A stretch of DNA of 64,000 nucleotides from Micromonospora sp. HM5-17 (GCF_003762835.1 NZ_RJWA01000004.1:434001-498000); one strand, 5' to 3'; positions 1 to 8,247 are shown, counted from the stretch's first letter. Made by a program: numbers and translations. Notes: a model not told the origin generated them from the sequence alone.

Positions 1-606
1 CAGGTAGACGATGAAGATTCCCGGATAGAGCTTGAGCGCCGTCGCCAGCCCGACTCCCACGCCCGACCAGCGCGACCGACGGGGTACGGCGAAGAGCAGG
101 TCGGCCAGGGTCAGCGTGACGAGCAGCATGTTGATCTGCCCGAACGCCAGGGTCTCCCGGGTGCTCTCCAGGGCGAGGACGAGTGGGACGGCGACGCCCA
201 GCGCGAACCAGCGCGGCAACCGGTGCCGCTCGGCGAGCGGCTTGACCAGCCACCAGGTGGTGACCAGCAGGGCGAGCAGGCTGAGCACCGTGAAGATCGT
301 GACCGTGAGCCCGAGGCGCAGCTCGGCGAACGGTCGGAGCAGCAGCGCGGTGAACGGGGGGTAGGTGAAGTACAGCTCGCCCTGCACGACGTCGGCCTGC
401 GCGTAGTCGTACAGCGGGTGCCCCTCCGCCCACCAGCGCATCGCGCTCATGTAGATCTTCAGATCGAAGAAGTCGTGCGGCGTGTCGAAGAGGTACAGGA
501 CAGGTAGCAGGCCGATGACCAGTGCCACGCCGACGATCTGGCGCGCGGTCCGACCGCCGGGATCGTCCTCGACAACGGCGGGCGGGGTGGGGGGCTCGGC
601 GGGCAC
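1..606 (-). CDS. GT87-type (DUF2029) mannosyltransferase, 3' end cut by window
   Basis: Reading leftwards from a GTG at 606, the frame stays open to the window edge (202 codons), so only the N-terminal half is present. It predicts a polytopic membrane protein. A hydrophobic helix at about residues 24-40 is followed by an extracytoplasmic stretch with FFDLKIYMSA and TYPPFTALLL, then LAFGQINMLL and ALKLYPG. This pattern is typical of the GT87 family, which uses polyprenyl-phosphate mannose as donor for alpha-1,2-mannosylation of envelope glycolipids (family knowledge). The GTG is chosen because the preceding 20 bases contain no better start and the Pro-rich cytoplasmic N-terminus is usual for the family. 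It is divergent from orn with only 74 bp between the two starts. The exact acceptor cannot be inferred. Confidence 0.8.
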   Translation of the reverse strand, partial: MPAEPPTPPAVVEDDPGGRTARQIVGVALVIGLLPVLYLFDTPHDFFDLKIYMSAMRWWAEGHPLYDYAQADVVQGELYFTYPPFTALLLRPFAELRLGLTVTIFTVLSLLALLVTTWWLVKPLAERHRLPRWFALGVAVPLVLALESTRETLAFGQINMLLVTLTLADLLFAVPRRSRWSGVGVGLATALKLYPGIFIVYL

Positions 607-667
607 GGGAAAACCCTAGCGGGCCGTTCTGTCCGCAGCGCTGAGGCGCGGGTTGCTGGGCGGCGCG

Positions 668-673
668 TAGTCT
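668..673 (+). promoter_or_regulatory. Possible -10 (TAGTCT) for a leaderless orn transcript
   Basis: TAGTCT fits the actinobacterial TANNNT -10 consensus and ends 7 nt before the GTG of orn, so transcription would start at or next to the start codon. No Shine-Dalgarno-like sequence precedes that GTG. No good -35 is visible at 16-18 bp, so the call rests on the -10 and the missing ribosome binding site. Confidence 0.4.
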
Positions 674-680
674 GGGCGGC

Positions 681-1274
681 GTGGCTGATCTTCTCGTCTG
701 GGTCGACTGTGAGATGACTGGGCTTGACCTCGGCAAGGACAAGTTGCTCGAGGTCGCCGCGCTGGTGACGGACCGGGACCTGAACGTCCTCGGCGACGGC
801 GTGGACGTCGTGATCCACGCCGACGAGGCCGCACTGGGCGGCATGCCGGAGATCGTCCGGGCGATGCACGAGAAGTCGGGTCTGACCGAAGAGGTGCGCC
901 GCTCGACGGTCAGTCTGCGCGAGGCCGAGGACATGGTCCTGGAGTACGTCACGACGTACGTGAAGGATCCCCGGACGGCGCCGCTCTGCGGCAACTCGAT
1001 CGCCACCGACCGTGGTTTCCTCAGCCGGGACATGCCCCGGTTCGACGCCCACCTGCACTACCGCATGATCGACGTTTCCTCGATCAAGGAGCTGTGTCGT
1101 CGCTGGTACCCCCGGGTCTACTTCGGGCAGCCGGCCAAGGGGCTGGCCCATCGGGCGCTCGCCGACATCCGGGAGAGCATTCGGGAGCTGGAGTACTACC
1201 GGCGGACGATCTTCGTGCCGCTGCCCGGGCCGGACGTCGACGCCGCCAAGGCCATCGCCGCCGAGCTGTTGTAG
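681..1274 (+). CDS. orn: Oligoribonuclease
   Basis: 197-residue DEDDh 3'-5' exonuclease that degrades two- to five-nucleotide RNAs (and pGpG from c-di-GMP turnover) to mononucleotides in the cytoplasm. Length and motifs match Orn throughout. Exo I is VDCEMTG with D9 and E11. Exo II is [10 protein letters not shown] with D110. Exo III is AHRALADI with H157 and D162. The start is GTG. There is no operon partner: the upstream gene is divergent and tRNA-His follows. The pGpG role may be relevant to the GGDEF/EAL protein at about 55-58 kb, but no linkage is implied. Alternative DEDDh families (DnaQ, RNase T) are less likely because of the size and the EMTGLD context. Confidence 0.96.
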   Translation: MADLLVWVDCEMTGLDLGKDKLLEVAALVTDRDLNVLGDGVDVVIHADEAALGGMPEIVRAMHEKSGLTEEVRRSTVSLREAEDMVLEYVTTYVKDPRTAPLCGNSIATDRGFLSRDMPRFDAHLHYRMIDVSSIKELCRRWYPRVYFGQPAKGLAHRALADIRESIRELEYYRRTIFVPLPGPDVDAAKAIAAELL

Positions 1275-1466
1275 CCGAGCTGTCGTATCCGGGGTCGGTG
1301 GACGTGGGCGTCCCGGCCGGTGGCCGCCGACCCGGGCCGGCTCGGGCCAACCCGGTCGACGGCGGGGGGCGGGGTGTGGCTATCATTGGTCGTCGCCCCG
1401 GCCGAGTTCTGGGGCTGGGCGCGATGTTTGCGCGGATTCAACTGATCTGCGCATTCAACTGAACAT

Positions 1467-1540
1467 GGTGGCTGTAGCTCAGTTGGCAGAGCACCGGGTT
1501 GTGGTCCCGGGTGTCGTGGGTTCAAATCCCATCAGTCACC
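1467..1540 (+). tRNA. tRNA-His(GTG)
   Basis: A complete cloverleaf can be folded. Acceptor GTGGCTG pairs with CAGTCAC, the D arm carries GCTC/GAGC, and the anticodon stem CCGGG/CCCGG closes the loop TTGTGGT with anticodon GTG. The T arm holds GTTCAAATC. An encoded G at 1467 lies opposite the C at 1540, the G-1:C73 identity pair diagnostic of tRNA-His. CCA is not encoded. Confidence 0.95.
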
Positions 1541-1565
1541 CTGATCACGGGCCGTCCGGCCCGTA

Positions 1566-1600
1566 CGCGGAAGCCCCCTCCCTCGGAGGGGGCTTCCGCG
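1566..1600 (+). terminator. Strong stem-loop after tRNA-His
   Basis: A perfect 16-bp inverted repeat (1566-1581 with 1585-1600) has a 3-nt loop and sits 25 nt after the tRNA. It lacks a T-tract, as is common for actinobacterial intrinsic terminators. Confidence 0.8.
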
Positions 1601-1859
1601 TGTGAGAGGCCGATCACCCGGCTGCGGCCGCTCGGCCGTGGTGTCGCCGGGTCCACACCGCTGACGGAACGGGCCGGGCCGGGGATACGTACCCCGGCCC
1701 GGCCCCGAAGGCGTCCACGTGGGCGGCCCGCGTCGGGCGGTCGTCCGCGGCCCGGTTACCGGCAGCTCGGCCGGCTGCTGCTGGAGAGCGAGTTCGGCGG
1801 CTCCATACCGAGCGGCGCCCGTATCACCCCGCCGCCGGGCCCCGTCGCCGCTCGCGCGG

Positions 1860-3143
1860 TCAGGCGTTCGGCGTCTCCGCCGGCTCGTACGGGAGCGCGC
1901 TGCCCTTGACGTACTCCTCCCAGCTCATGTTCCAGTCGGTCCAGCCGTTGCCGTTCTGGAGCTTGCGCTCGGTGCCCTTGATCACCACCGGGTCGCCGAC
2001 CCGGGTCTGGTTGAACAGCCACTTGGCGTTCTCGGTCGACATGTTGACGCAGCCGTGCGAGACGTTGCGGCGCCCCTGGTCGGCGACCGACCACGGCGCG
2101 GCGTGGATGAACTCGCCGCCCCAGGTGAGCCGCTGGGCGTACTCGATGTCGGTGATGTAGCGGTTCTCCGGGTTCGGGTCGTCCATGGTGTTGAAGACGG
2201 TCTTCGCCTTCTTTTCGATCACCACCATGGTGCCGCTCGACGACGGGGTGCTCTTCTTGCCGAGGCTGATCGGGATGGTCCTGATGACCCTGCCGTCCCG
2301 GGTGACCGTCATCTGCTTGGTCTTGTTGTCGACCGTCATCAGCAGTGCGGAACCGGTCTTGATCTCGACGGTGAGGTCGTTGCGGCCGTAGTAGCCGTCA
2401 CCCATCGGAAGGCCGCCGGTCTGAACCTTGTAGAAGATCTTGGTGTTGGCCTTCCAGTACATCTTCGGCCGGTACCGGACCTCCGTCGGGCTGACCCAGT
2501 GCCAGATTCCCTCCTGGGCCGGTGTGGACGTCACCGTCATCCGGCGCTGCACGTCGTCCCGGTAGTCCTTCGGGATGGCCCGGCTGAACCTGATGATCAA
2601 CGGCATGCCGACCCCGACGACCTGACCGTCGCCCAGGAAGCTGCTCACCCGGACCTGCTTGCTGGGCTTGGCCATGGTGGTGAAGGTGCTGGTCGCCGTC
2701 GCCGGCTTGCCGTCGTCGCCGGTCGCGGTCACGGTCGCGGTGTACGTCGTGTTGTACGCGAGTTGCCTCTCCGGCAGCCACGTCCCGTCGGCGGTGAGCT
2801 GACCCTTGACGGTCTTGCCGCTGGCGTCCTTCACCTCGACCGTGGTCTCGACGGCGTCCTTGCTCGTGAAGGTGATCTCCGTCGAGGCGGGTACGTCCTT
2901 GGCGTCCGCGGCCGGCGAGGTGATGCTGACCGACGCCTTCGGCCGCTGTTCCGCCCCGGTGCCGCCCTGCCAGGACGGTCCATTCTCCTCGCCGCCGGTG
3001 TTGCTGCAGGCGGTCGCGGTGACCGCGAGAGCCCCGGCGAGCAGGACCGAGGCCACCGCTCGGACCGGCGAGAGCCGACGTCGCGATGTCGCCAGCGCCG
3101 GACTGACGATGCGACCTGTCACCTGGGTTCGGCGTACTCGCAT
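1860..3143 (-). CDS. Lipoprotein L,D-transpeptidase (Ig-like + YkuD), copy 1
   Basis: Forms 3-3 cross-links in peptidoglycan on the outer face of the membrane. From the ATG at 3143 the protein has 427 residues. A basic N-terminus and hydrophobic stretch end in a lipobox-like TATAC, then a linker, two Ig-like domains (about 75-290) and a C-terminal YkuD domain. The catalytic motif SHGCVNMS places the nucleophile at C365 with H363. This is the architecture of mycobacterial LdtMt2-type enzymes. An ATG 22 codons further upstream is in frame, but the 3143 start puts the signal peptide at the N-terminus. It is immediately downstream of a paralogue on the same strand with a 185-bp gap, so the two could be co-transcribed. 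Substrate is assumed from the family. Confidence 0.9.
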   Translation of the reverse strand: MRVRRTQVTGRIVSPALATSRRRLSPVRAVASVLLAGALAVTATACSNTGGEENGPSWQGGTGAEQRPKASVSITSPAADAKDVPASTEITFTSKDAVETTVEVKDASGKTVKGQLTADGTWLPERQLAYNTTYTATVTATGDDGKPATATSTFTTMAKPSKQVRVSSFLGDGQVVGVGMPLIIRFSRAIPKDYRDDVQRRMTVTSTPAQEGIWHWVSPTEVRYRPKMYWKANTKIFYKVQTGGLPMGDGYYGRNDLTVEIKTGSALLMTVDNKTKQMTVTRDGRVIRTIPISLGKKSTPSSSGTMVVIEKKAKTVFNTMDDPNPENRYITDIEYAQRLTWGGEFIHAAPWSVADQGRRNVSHGCVNMSTENAKWLFNQTRVGDPVVIKGTERKLQNGNGWTDWNMSWEEYVKGSALPYEPAETPNA

Positions 3144-3328
3144 GATTCCCTCACAGTGCTGTTGCCCACGACCATCCCTGGTGTGACGCCCAGGGTCATC
3201 CAGTTCCAATGACGCCAGCCGACCCGCTTCCGTTTCCCGTCGCGCGGAACAGGATCGACGGCGGGGCGGTTCGCGGCGATGGGCCGGCAGTCGTCGACGC
3301 GGTGTGGCTGACGGTCCCCGCTGGCCCG

Positions 3329-4558
3329 CTACGACCCGAGGTTATCCGGCACCGGCAGCGCGCTGCCTTTGACGAACTCCTCCCAGGAGAGGTTCCAGGC
3401 GGTCCAGCCGTTGCCGTCGGCCAGTTTCCGCTCGGTGCCGGCTATGGTCACCGGGTCACCGATCTTGGTGCGTTCGAAGAGCCAGCGGGCGTTCGGCGTC
3501 GAGACGTTCACGCAACCGTGCGAGACGTTGCGGCGCCCCTGGTCGCCGACGGACCACGGCGCGGCGTGAATATACTCGCCACCCCAGGTGAGCCGCTGGG
3601 CGAAGTCGATCTCGGTGACATACCGGTTCGCCGGATTCGGATCGTCCCGGGTGTCGAAGACCGTCGACTTCTTCTTCTCCATGATCACCATGGTGCCGCT
3701 CGACGACGGGGTGCTCTTCTTGCCGAGGCTCACCGGCATGGTCCGGATCAGCTTGCCGTCCTCGTAGACGCTCATCTTCTTGGTCGCGTTGTCGACCTTC
3801 ATCTCGAACCGGCTGCCGATCTTCGCGGTGGCCTTCCGGTCGACGTTGCCGTACCGGCCGTTGCTCAGCGGGATCCCCTCCAGGCCGATCCGCACCTTGA
3901 GCGTGGTGCCGGGCTTCCAGTACTCCGGGGCCCGGTAGTAGGCCTGGGTGCCGTTCGCGACCCAGTACCAGGTGCCGGGCTGCGGCGGGTCGGTCTCGAC
4001 GAACATCCGCCGCTGCACCGTGGCCCGGTCCTTCTTGGGAATACCCGGCGAGAACTCGACCACCACCGGCATCGCGACCCCGTACGTCTTGTCGTCGAAG
4101 AGGTAGAGGCCCGACCCGATCACCGACTTCGGCTTCGCCATCGTGGTGAACGTGGTCGTCTTCGTCTCGGTCTGCCCGGACGGGGTCGTCGCGGTCACCT
4201 CGGCGGTGTACGTCTTGCCGTACTTCAGCGGACTGGCCGGCACCCAGGAGGAGCCGTCCTCGCGCATCGCCCCCGGCACGGTGCCGCCGCCCTCCGCGGT
4301 CAGCTTGACGTTGGTGATCTTCCCGCCCTTGACACTGGTGCCGATCTCGGTGCTGACCGGCTGCTTCTTGGCGCCGTTGGCCGGCGTGACAGTGAGCTCC
4401 AACGGCTCGGCCGGCGGGTTCGGGCTGCCGGAGTCACCCGTCGTGCCGTTGACGAAGCTCGGCCGCTCGCCCTCGTCGCCGCCACATCCCGCCAATCCGA
4501 ACGGCGCCACCACCGCCAGGGCGGCGATCGCCGCCCAGGCTCGTGCCTTCGTGACCAT
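3329..4558 (-). CDS. Lipoprotein L,D-transpeptidase (Ig-like + YkuD), copy 2
   Basis: A 409-residue paralogue of the gene that follows it, with the same order: signal peptide with lipobox LAGC, acidic/Ser linker, Ig-like domains, YkuD domain. SHGCVNVS gives catalytic C349. The C-terminal 60 residues of the two copies are nearly superimposable (GDPV, TERKL, GNGW, SWEE, KGSALP), while the Ig-like parts have diverged, pointing to an old tandem duplication. The ATG at 4558 is preferred over an in-frame ATG 11 codons upstream because it starts the signal peptide directly. Upstream (4592-4720) is an AT-richer stretch that probably contains the promoter, but I cannot assign hexamers confidently. Confidence 0.9.
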   Translation of the reverse strand: MVTKARAWAAIAALAVVAPFGLAGCGGDEGERPSFVNGTTGDSGSPNPPAEPLELTVTPANGAKKQPVSTEIGTSVKGGKITNVKLTAEGGGTVPGAMREDGSSWVPASPLKYGKTYTAEVTATTPSGQTETKTTTFTTMAKPKSVIGSGLYLFDDKTYGVAMPVVVEFSPGIPKKDRATVQRRMFVETDPPQPGTWYWVANGTQAYYRAPEYWKPGTTLKVRIGLEGIPLSNGRYGNVDRKATAKIGSRFEMKVDNATKKMSVYEDGKLIRTMPVSLGKKSTPSSSGTMVIMEKKKSTVFDTRDDPNPANRYVTEIDFAQRLTWGGEYIHAAPWSVGDQGRRNVSHGCVNVSTPNARWLFERTKIGDPVTIAGTERKLADGNGWTAWNLSWEEFVKGSALPVPDNLGS

Positions 4559-4724
4559 CCCCACCTCGGTCCACTCGATCCCCGGAAACATCGTGCCGTA
4601 TGACTGCCGGGTTCTTGGGATCAGGGTGCCCGATATTTGGTCGTTATTGTTCGTTTTTGTCCGATTGCTTCGAGTGACCGGCTCGTACGGGGTATCTGAT
4701 TGGAGCCCCGCGCCGGCCCCGTGC

Positions 4725-4730
4725 TAAGGT
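4725..4730 (+). promoter_or_regulatory. -10 element (TAAGGT) of tRNA-Lys
   Basis: TAAGGT lies 18 bp before the tRNA. A -35-like TTGGAG at 4700-4705 gives a 19-bp spacer, slightly long. The -10 matches those typical of actinobacterial stable-RNA promoters. Confidence 0.5.
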
Positions 4731-4748
4731 TTCTCCCGTTGTCAGCGA

Positions 4749-4824
4749 GCGCCGCTAGCTCAACTGGCAGAGCAGCGGACTCTTAATCCGCGGGTTCGGG
4801 GTTCGAGTCCCTGGCGGCGCACCA
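4749..4824 (+). tRNA. tRNA-Lys(CTT), CCA encoded
   Basis: Acceptor GCGCCGC pairs perfectly with GCGGCGC. The anticodon stem GCGGA/TCCGC encloses CTCTTAA with anticodon CTT, and the T loop TTCGAGT is canonical. Discriminator A and CCA follow directly at 4821-4824. tRNA genes are frequent integration sites. The region to the right is mosaic and gene debris, which fits an old island, but I found no second copy of the tRNA 3' end near 17.7 kb. Confidence 0.96.
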
Positions 4825-4837
4825 GCGAGAACATCCC

Positions 4838-4863
4838 AGGGGCGGTCATGACTGACCGCCCCT
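4838..4863 (+). terminator. Stem-loop after tRNA-Lys
   Basis: A perfect 11-bp inverted repeat (4838-4848 with 4853-4863) has a TGAC loop and begins 13 nt after the encoded CCA. GC-rich stem without a T-tract. Confidence 0.75.
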
Positions 4864-4946
4864 GACCCCTTTCTCTGACCCCAACGTCAGTCATCGAGCG
4901 GTAAGCCCAGCGCGACATGTCAGTGCTGGCTGGCACACTTCGGCGC

Positions 4947-5315
4947 ATGAGTTACGACCTAGCGGTGTGGGAAGGCGACAGGCCCGCTGACAACGCCGCA
5001 GCGCTGACCACGTTCGAGGCGCTCTACGAGCGGTACGTCACGAACGGGCAGATCCCGCCGACGCCGCGTATCCGAGCCTACGTCGAAGCCCTGCTCGAGC
5101 GGTGGATCGACCTTACTGAGGACGACGACGAGCGGAGCCCGTGGGCGACGGGGCCACTGATCAAGGAGGCATCGGGACCGTTCATCTACTTCCCGATGGT
5201 GTACAGCCGCCGTGAGGAAGTGTCGGCCGGTGCCGCACGAATTGCCGCTGAGCATGGCCTTGTCTGCTTCGACCCGCAGCTAGGCCTGCTTCGGCCTGCT
5301 CCTGAGGAGTTGTAG
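4947..5315 (+). CDS. Conserved hypothetical protein, 122 aa
   Basis: I do not recognise a named family. The ATG at 4947 gives MSYDLAVWEGDRPA; this compact acidic beginning looks like the natural N-terminus, and an in-frame ATG at 4917 adds ten unlikely residues. The protein is soluble, acidic and has no signal or membrane segment. Features that look conserved are DDDERSPWATGPL, SGPFIYFPMVYSR and the C-terminal EHGLVCFDPQLGLLRP. Small single-domain proteins of this shape occur as immunity-type or accessory proteins in actinobacteria, but nothing here shows a partner toxin. It is the first gene after tRNA-Lys and stands alone before degraded sequence. Confidence 0.7.
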   Translation: MSYDLAVWEGDRPADNAAALTTFEALYERYVTNGQIPPTPRIRAYVEALLERWIDLTEDDDERSPWATGPLIKEASGPFIYFPMVYSRREEVSAGAARIAAEHGLVCFDPQLGLLRPAPEEL

Positions 5316-5522
5316 ATCGTTGCGGCCCACGGACCGAGGGCCCAAAGCTTGCCAGTACAGCCATCCGTACAGCCAAGCCAACCGATCTCACCGGTCGAAG
5401 GCCGAGCGGAGTCGACAGGACGAGCAGCTTGACGGCGGTCACCGACGCCGGCCGACCGCAGCCTTGACCATTGCGCGAGGCAGAGGCCGGCGGGTCGCCT
5501 CCCAGACCGCCACCTGGGAGCC

Positions 5523-5785
5523 CCAATAGCTGACGCCATCGAGGACTTCGCCGGCCGGATGCGCCACCTCCGAACCGCCCGCGGCATGTCCCTCCGCGCA
5601 CTCGCGCGCGGTGGCCGTGCTCGAGTCCACGCTCGACCGGTACGACGACACCCACGCCCGCGACAAGGCTCTTTACCTGACCTGGCTGGCTGACGCCTAT
5701 CTCGACGCGAACGAGGTCGAGCGCGGGTGCGCAGTCGCGGCCCGGGCGGCCCGGCTGACCCCGTACGCTGAACTGTCGTGCGTCG
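5523..5785 (+). pseudogene. Collapsed XRE-family regulator (HTH start fused to TPR end)
   Basis: The first frame (5523-5613) encodes ADAIEDFAGRMRHL then TARGMSLRALAR, the opening helices of an XRE-type HTH. At about 5611 the reading frame shifts and continues as ESTLDRYDDTHARDKALYL and ADAYLDANEVERGC. This is the tetratricopeptide-like C-terminal part of the same kind of actinobacterial XRE regulator. The middle of the gene (rest of the HTH, linker, most TPRs) is missing. The simplest reading is an internal deletion of several hundred bases that left a frameshifted junction. No functional protein is expected. Stretch 5316-5522 before it holds nothing I can support. Confidence 0.6.
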
Positions 5786-5872
5786 CCGAGCTGCGCGCTA
5801 CTCAGGGAGCAGACCGATCGGCGACCGACTCGGAAAGCCAGGTCAGGCACGCGGCAGATCCCGCCACGATCG

Positions 5873-5909
5873 GAGTAGCTGTCACCTGCTCAGAGTAGCT
5901 GTCACCTGC
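5873..5909. repeat. 17-bp direct repeat, two copies, period 20
   Basis: GAGTAGCTGTCACCTGC occurs at 5873-5889 and again at 5893-5909, separated by 3 nt. It lies just downstream of the collapsed regulator and marks local duplication in a decaying region. Confidence 0.9.
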
Positions 5910-5955
5910 GGGTTGCCCCAGGGCGCCGCTCGAGAAGTGCGGCCTCCGGCGCCGG

Positions 5956-6133
5956 TTACTGGTCGGCCGTGGTGTAGAGCTCGGCCGTGGTGTAGAGCAG
6001 CAGACGCGATTCCTCGCCGATCATGTCCCGGCTGGGAGCGGCCTCCGCGTGGAGCATCCGGGCTGGGCGTACGCCGCAGGCCCGGACGCCCCGGCCGGCG
6101 TCGGGTGCCGCGAAGTGCAGTCCGACGCCGTCC
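5956..6133 (-). pseudogene. C-terminal fragment of an unidentified gene
   Basis: On the minus strand an open frame runs into a TAA at 5956-5958. It encodes PARMLHAEAAPSRDMIGEES then RLLLYTTAELYTTADQ. It has no plausible start, is cut close to the 3' end of the dihydrofolate-reductase-like gene, and contains a perfect 18-bp duplication that repeats six codons. The composition looks protein-like, but I cannot name the family, and it may be chance. Confidence 0.3.
5963..5998. repeat. Perfect 18-bp tandem duplication
   Basis: TCGGCCGTGGTGTAGAGC is present twice head to tail (5963-5980, 5981-5998) with no mismatch. Its length is a multiple of three, so it preserves the minus-strand frame described for 5956-6133. 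Confidence 0.95.
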
Positions 6134-6134
6134 G

Positions 6135-6743
6135 TTATGCCGACTGATCGGCTGACGTGCGCGCGTAGGTGAGGAAGAGTGCGCCGCTGTCCAAGACGGT
6201 GTGGTCAGTGAGCTTCCAGGTGCGAGGGTCGAAGACGGCGCCTCGGCCGAACAGCGGGATGCCGGTGCCGATGGTCAGCGGTGCGAGCTTGACGATGAGC
6301 TGGTCGATCTCGGGATACAGGGCGCCGGCCAGTTCACCGCCGCCGATGAGCCACAGATCCTTGCCCTCCTGCTGCTTGAGTTCGCGCACCTTGGCGATCG
6401 GATCGCCGGAGACGATCTCGATGGCCGGGTCCGGGCTCTCGGTCAGGGTGCGAGAGAACACCAGGTGGCGTAGGTGGGGGTAGGCGTCAGTGACGCCGGC
6501 CTTCAGACCGAGCTCGTAGGAGCGGCGGCCCTCGAGGACCGTGTCGAAGCGGTTTCCGGCGGCGGTGACGCCCAGAGCCTGCCGGGCCGGTCCCGGCAGG
6601 GTTTCGGGATACTCGGCGATCAGGTGGCGCAGGTAGTCCTCGGGGATCGGCCAGAAGCCGCCGGGGCCGGTGGGGTCGGCCCCGTCGGGACCGGCGATGT
6701 GGCCGTCCAGCGTCGAGGCGATGTAGTACACAAGCTTGCGCAT
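6135..6743 (-). CDS. Dihydrofolate-reductase-like protein (RibD C-terminal family)
   Basis: 202 residues, one DHFR-fold domain of the RibD_C/YyaP type found widely in actinobacteria. These are NADPH-type reductases whose substrates are mostly unknown. Motifs are KLVYYIASTLDGHIAGPDG at the N-terminus, EGRRSYELG, HLVFSRTL and the nucleotide-site LWLIGGGELAGAL. The ATG at 6743 follows GAGGAA at 8-nt spacing; upstream in-frame ATGs lack a ribosome binding site and would add residues outside the domain. Neighbours are debris on both sides, so there is no operon context. It is unlikely to be the essential FolA because the folate-site signature of that family is not seen. Confidence 0.85.
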   Translation of the reverse strand: MRKLVYYIASTLDGHIAGPDGADPTGPGGFWPIPEDYLRHLIAEYPETLPGPARQALGVTAAGNRFDTVLEGRRSYELGLKAGVTDAYPHLRHLVFSRTLTESPDPAIEIVSGDPIAKVRELKQQEGKDLWLIGGGELAGALYPEIDQLIVKLAPLTIGTGIPLFGRGAVFDPRTWKLTDHTVLDSGALFLTYARTSADQSA

Positions 6744-7225
6744 GAGGCGATTCCTCGGTGGTTCTGTCAGGTGAGGTACGGCGCAGGTCTCGCCGGCCGC
6801 GTGCCAATGATCGCGCTGAGATCCCGATCGGGCAAATCCCGCCTCGGCGTAGCTCCGCATCGTATGTGTCAAGCAGCCGTGCGCGGTTGGTTCCGACAGG
6901 GCGGCGTGCCCGTCCATATGCCCGATATGGCGGCCGGCGGCGGGCAATCACGGTCGACGATGAGAGCGACGACCAGCCCGTGACCAGCAAGGAAATCAGT
7001 CATCCTACCTCTGATCGACAATTCTGAAATTGTTTTCGCCATGGACGTCGATCGGATTGTCGGCCGGGCTGTGATCCGCATTCGGTCCGTCAAAGCGTCC
7101 ATCGATGGTGAGCGGTGTGAGACGCCAACAGTTGTTCCGCTACCATCGGCCGGCTTGGCCGGTATTGGGTGGTCGACCTCCTTCGGGGTCTGCTGGACTA
7201 CGGCGGGCACGTTTTCCACCTGACG
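6744..7225. other. Gene-free stretch
   Basis: About 480 bp between two minus-strand genes. Several open frames cross it on both strands but none has coding-like composition, a ribosome binding site or recognisable motifs. It is AT-richer than the flanking core sequence around 7000-7100 (for example TTCTGAAATTG), as in other parts of this accessory region. It should contain the promoter of the reductase at 6743. Confidence 0.5.
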
Positions 7226-7693
7226 TCAAGAACTGGATGCGGCGGCAACGGCCTCGCGGACTGCGCGCTCGTACTGGTTGCGACGGAATACGAATGGACC
7301 GAAGTCTCCGTAGTCGCGCTCGGGACGGTGGGGCTGGGCGAAGCCGCGCCATGTCACCACGTCGCCAGCGGTGATCACCTGGGCTTCCAGGGGCCAGCAG
7401 CCGACCTCGCCGCAGTCGCAACCAAGTAGGGCGATCGCGCCTTTTCTCGCCCAGTACCCGGAGTCTGGTCGTCCGGTGAGGTAGCTGGTCAGGTCGCCGA
7501 AGTTGAAGTAATCAAGCACGATCCCGGCATACTGCCCGGGTACGTCGTAGCCAGCGGCACGCTCGAAGGCCGAAACCAGGTCCACCAGGCTCACCGTGTC
7601 GACGTACGGCAGCAACTCGCGTGCTGGGTCGGGGCCATTGCCCCACGGACGGATCTCGAAACGAACCTTGCGAATGAACGGCCGAGTTGGCAC
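7226..7693 (-). CDS. Conserved hypothetical protein, 155 aa
   Basis: The GTG at 7693 gives VPTRPFIRKVRFEIRPWGN and a compact single-domain protein. Upstream in the same frame the composition becomes arginine/proline-rich shadow sequence of the neighbouring degraded gene, so the longer frame is rejected. Distinctive segments are ELLPYVDTVSLVDLVSAFE, GLLGCDCGEVGC-like (here ALLGCDCGEVGCWPLEA), a cysteine cluster C-D-C-x4-C that may bind metal, and GFAQPHRPERDYGDFGPFVF. I do not recognise the family. It appears intact although it abuts a pseudogene. Confidence 0.65.
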   Translation of the reverse strand: MPTRPFIRKVRFEIRPWGNGPDPARELLPYVDTVSLVDLVSAFERAAGYDVPGQYAGIVLDYFNFGDLTSYLTGRPDSGYWARKGAIALLGCDCGEVGCWPLEAQVITAGDVVTWRGFAQPHRPERDYGDFGPFVFRRNQYERAVREAVAAASSS

Positions 7694-7729
7694 AGGCCCG
7701 AGTCTGCCGCAGGTCGCGTTGCCGCACAG

Positions 7730-8247
7730 CCCACATCCGGTCCGCGGAGGTTGGCGGACGACGGGAGGTGGTGTGGGAGGTCGTGCAGAAGCGGCACGCA
7801 GCCGGCGAGGACCGCTTCGAAGATCCGTTGGGTGACCTGGCCGGCGCGGGCGTACCGCTCTGGGAGCAGCAGCACGGTGGCGAGCGCGCTTCCGTGGATC
7901 TCGGCGACCAGGGGAACGGGACTCGGCAGCGAAGTTGAGGTCGGGCCAGCGGCGGGTGTCGGGCCCCTTGCCGGCCACCAGGTGGGGTAGTTGTGCGGCG
8001 GCGGGGGCCGAAGTTCGTGTCGAAAGCGTTCGAGAAACAGTGCGTCGAGGTTGGGGAGCCCGGCGGCCCACCGGTAGTGATCGGCCAGGTCGAGTACCGC
8101 TTCATGGAGGTCGCGGTCGGTTTGAAGGAACACGAGGTCGTGACCGACGGCGCGTAGCCCATCGACGAGCGTCCGGCGGTAACTGCGCCCCCCGTCGGGG
8201 AGGTCCAGGATGCAATCCCCAGAAGCTGTAGCCGATCAGGACTTCAT
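7730..8247 (-). pseudogene. Degraded glycosyltransferase-like gene
   Basis: Starting at ATG 8247 the sequence reads MK, then needs a one-base shift to give VLIGYSFWG and a second near 8215 to reach GRSYRRTLVDGLRAVGHDLV then FLQTDRDLHEAVLDLADHY. A later part reads HGSALATVLLLPERYARAG and TQRIFEAVLAGCVPLL, resembling the C-terminal nucleotide-sugar site of CgeB-type transferases (G-S, then R-x-FE-x-LAG-C-x-P). The part expected in between is replaced by low-complexity Pro/Thr sequence, so an internal deletion is likely. At least two frameshifts plus a deletion mean no functional product. The short frame upstream (8248-8310, ALDLPTATVLDALLIEGWW) may be the end of a second lost gene. Confidence 0.5.

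Noticed and set aside
1719-4603. Long plus-strand frames opposite the two L,D-transpeptidases
   Set aside because: Leu/Val/Arg/Asp-rich antisense shadows without start signals or motifs.
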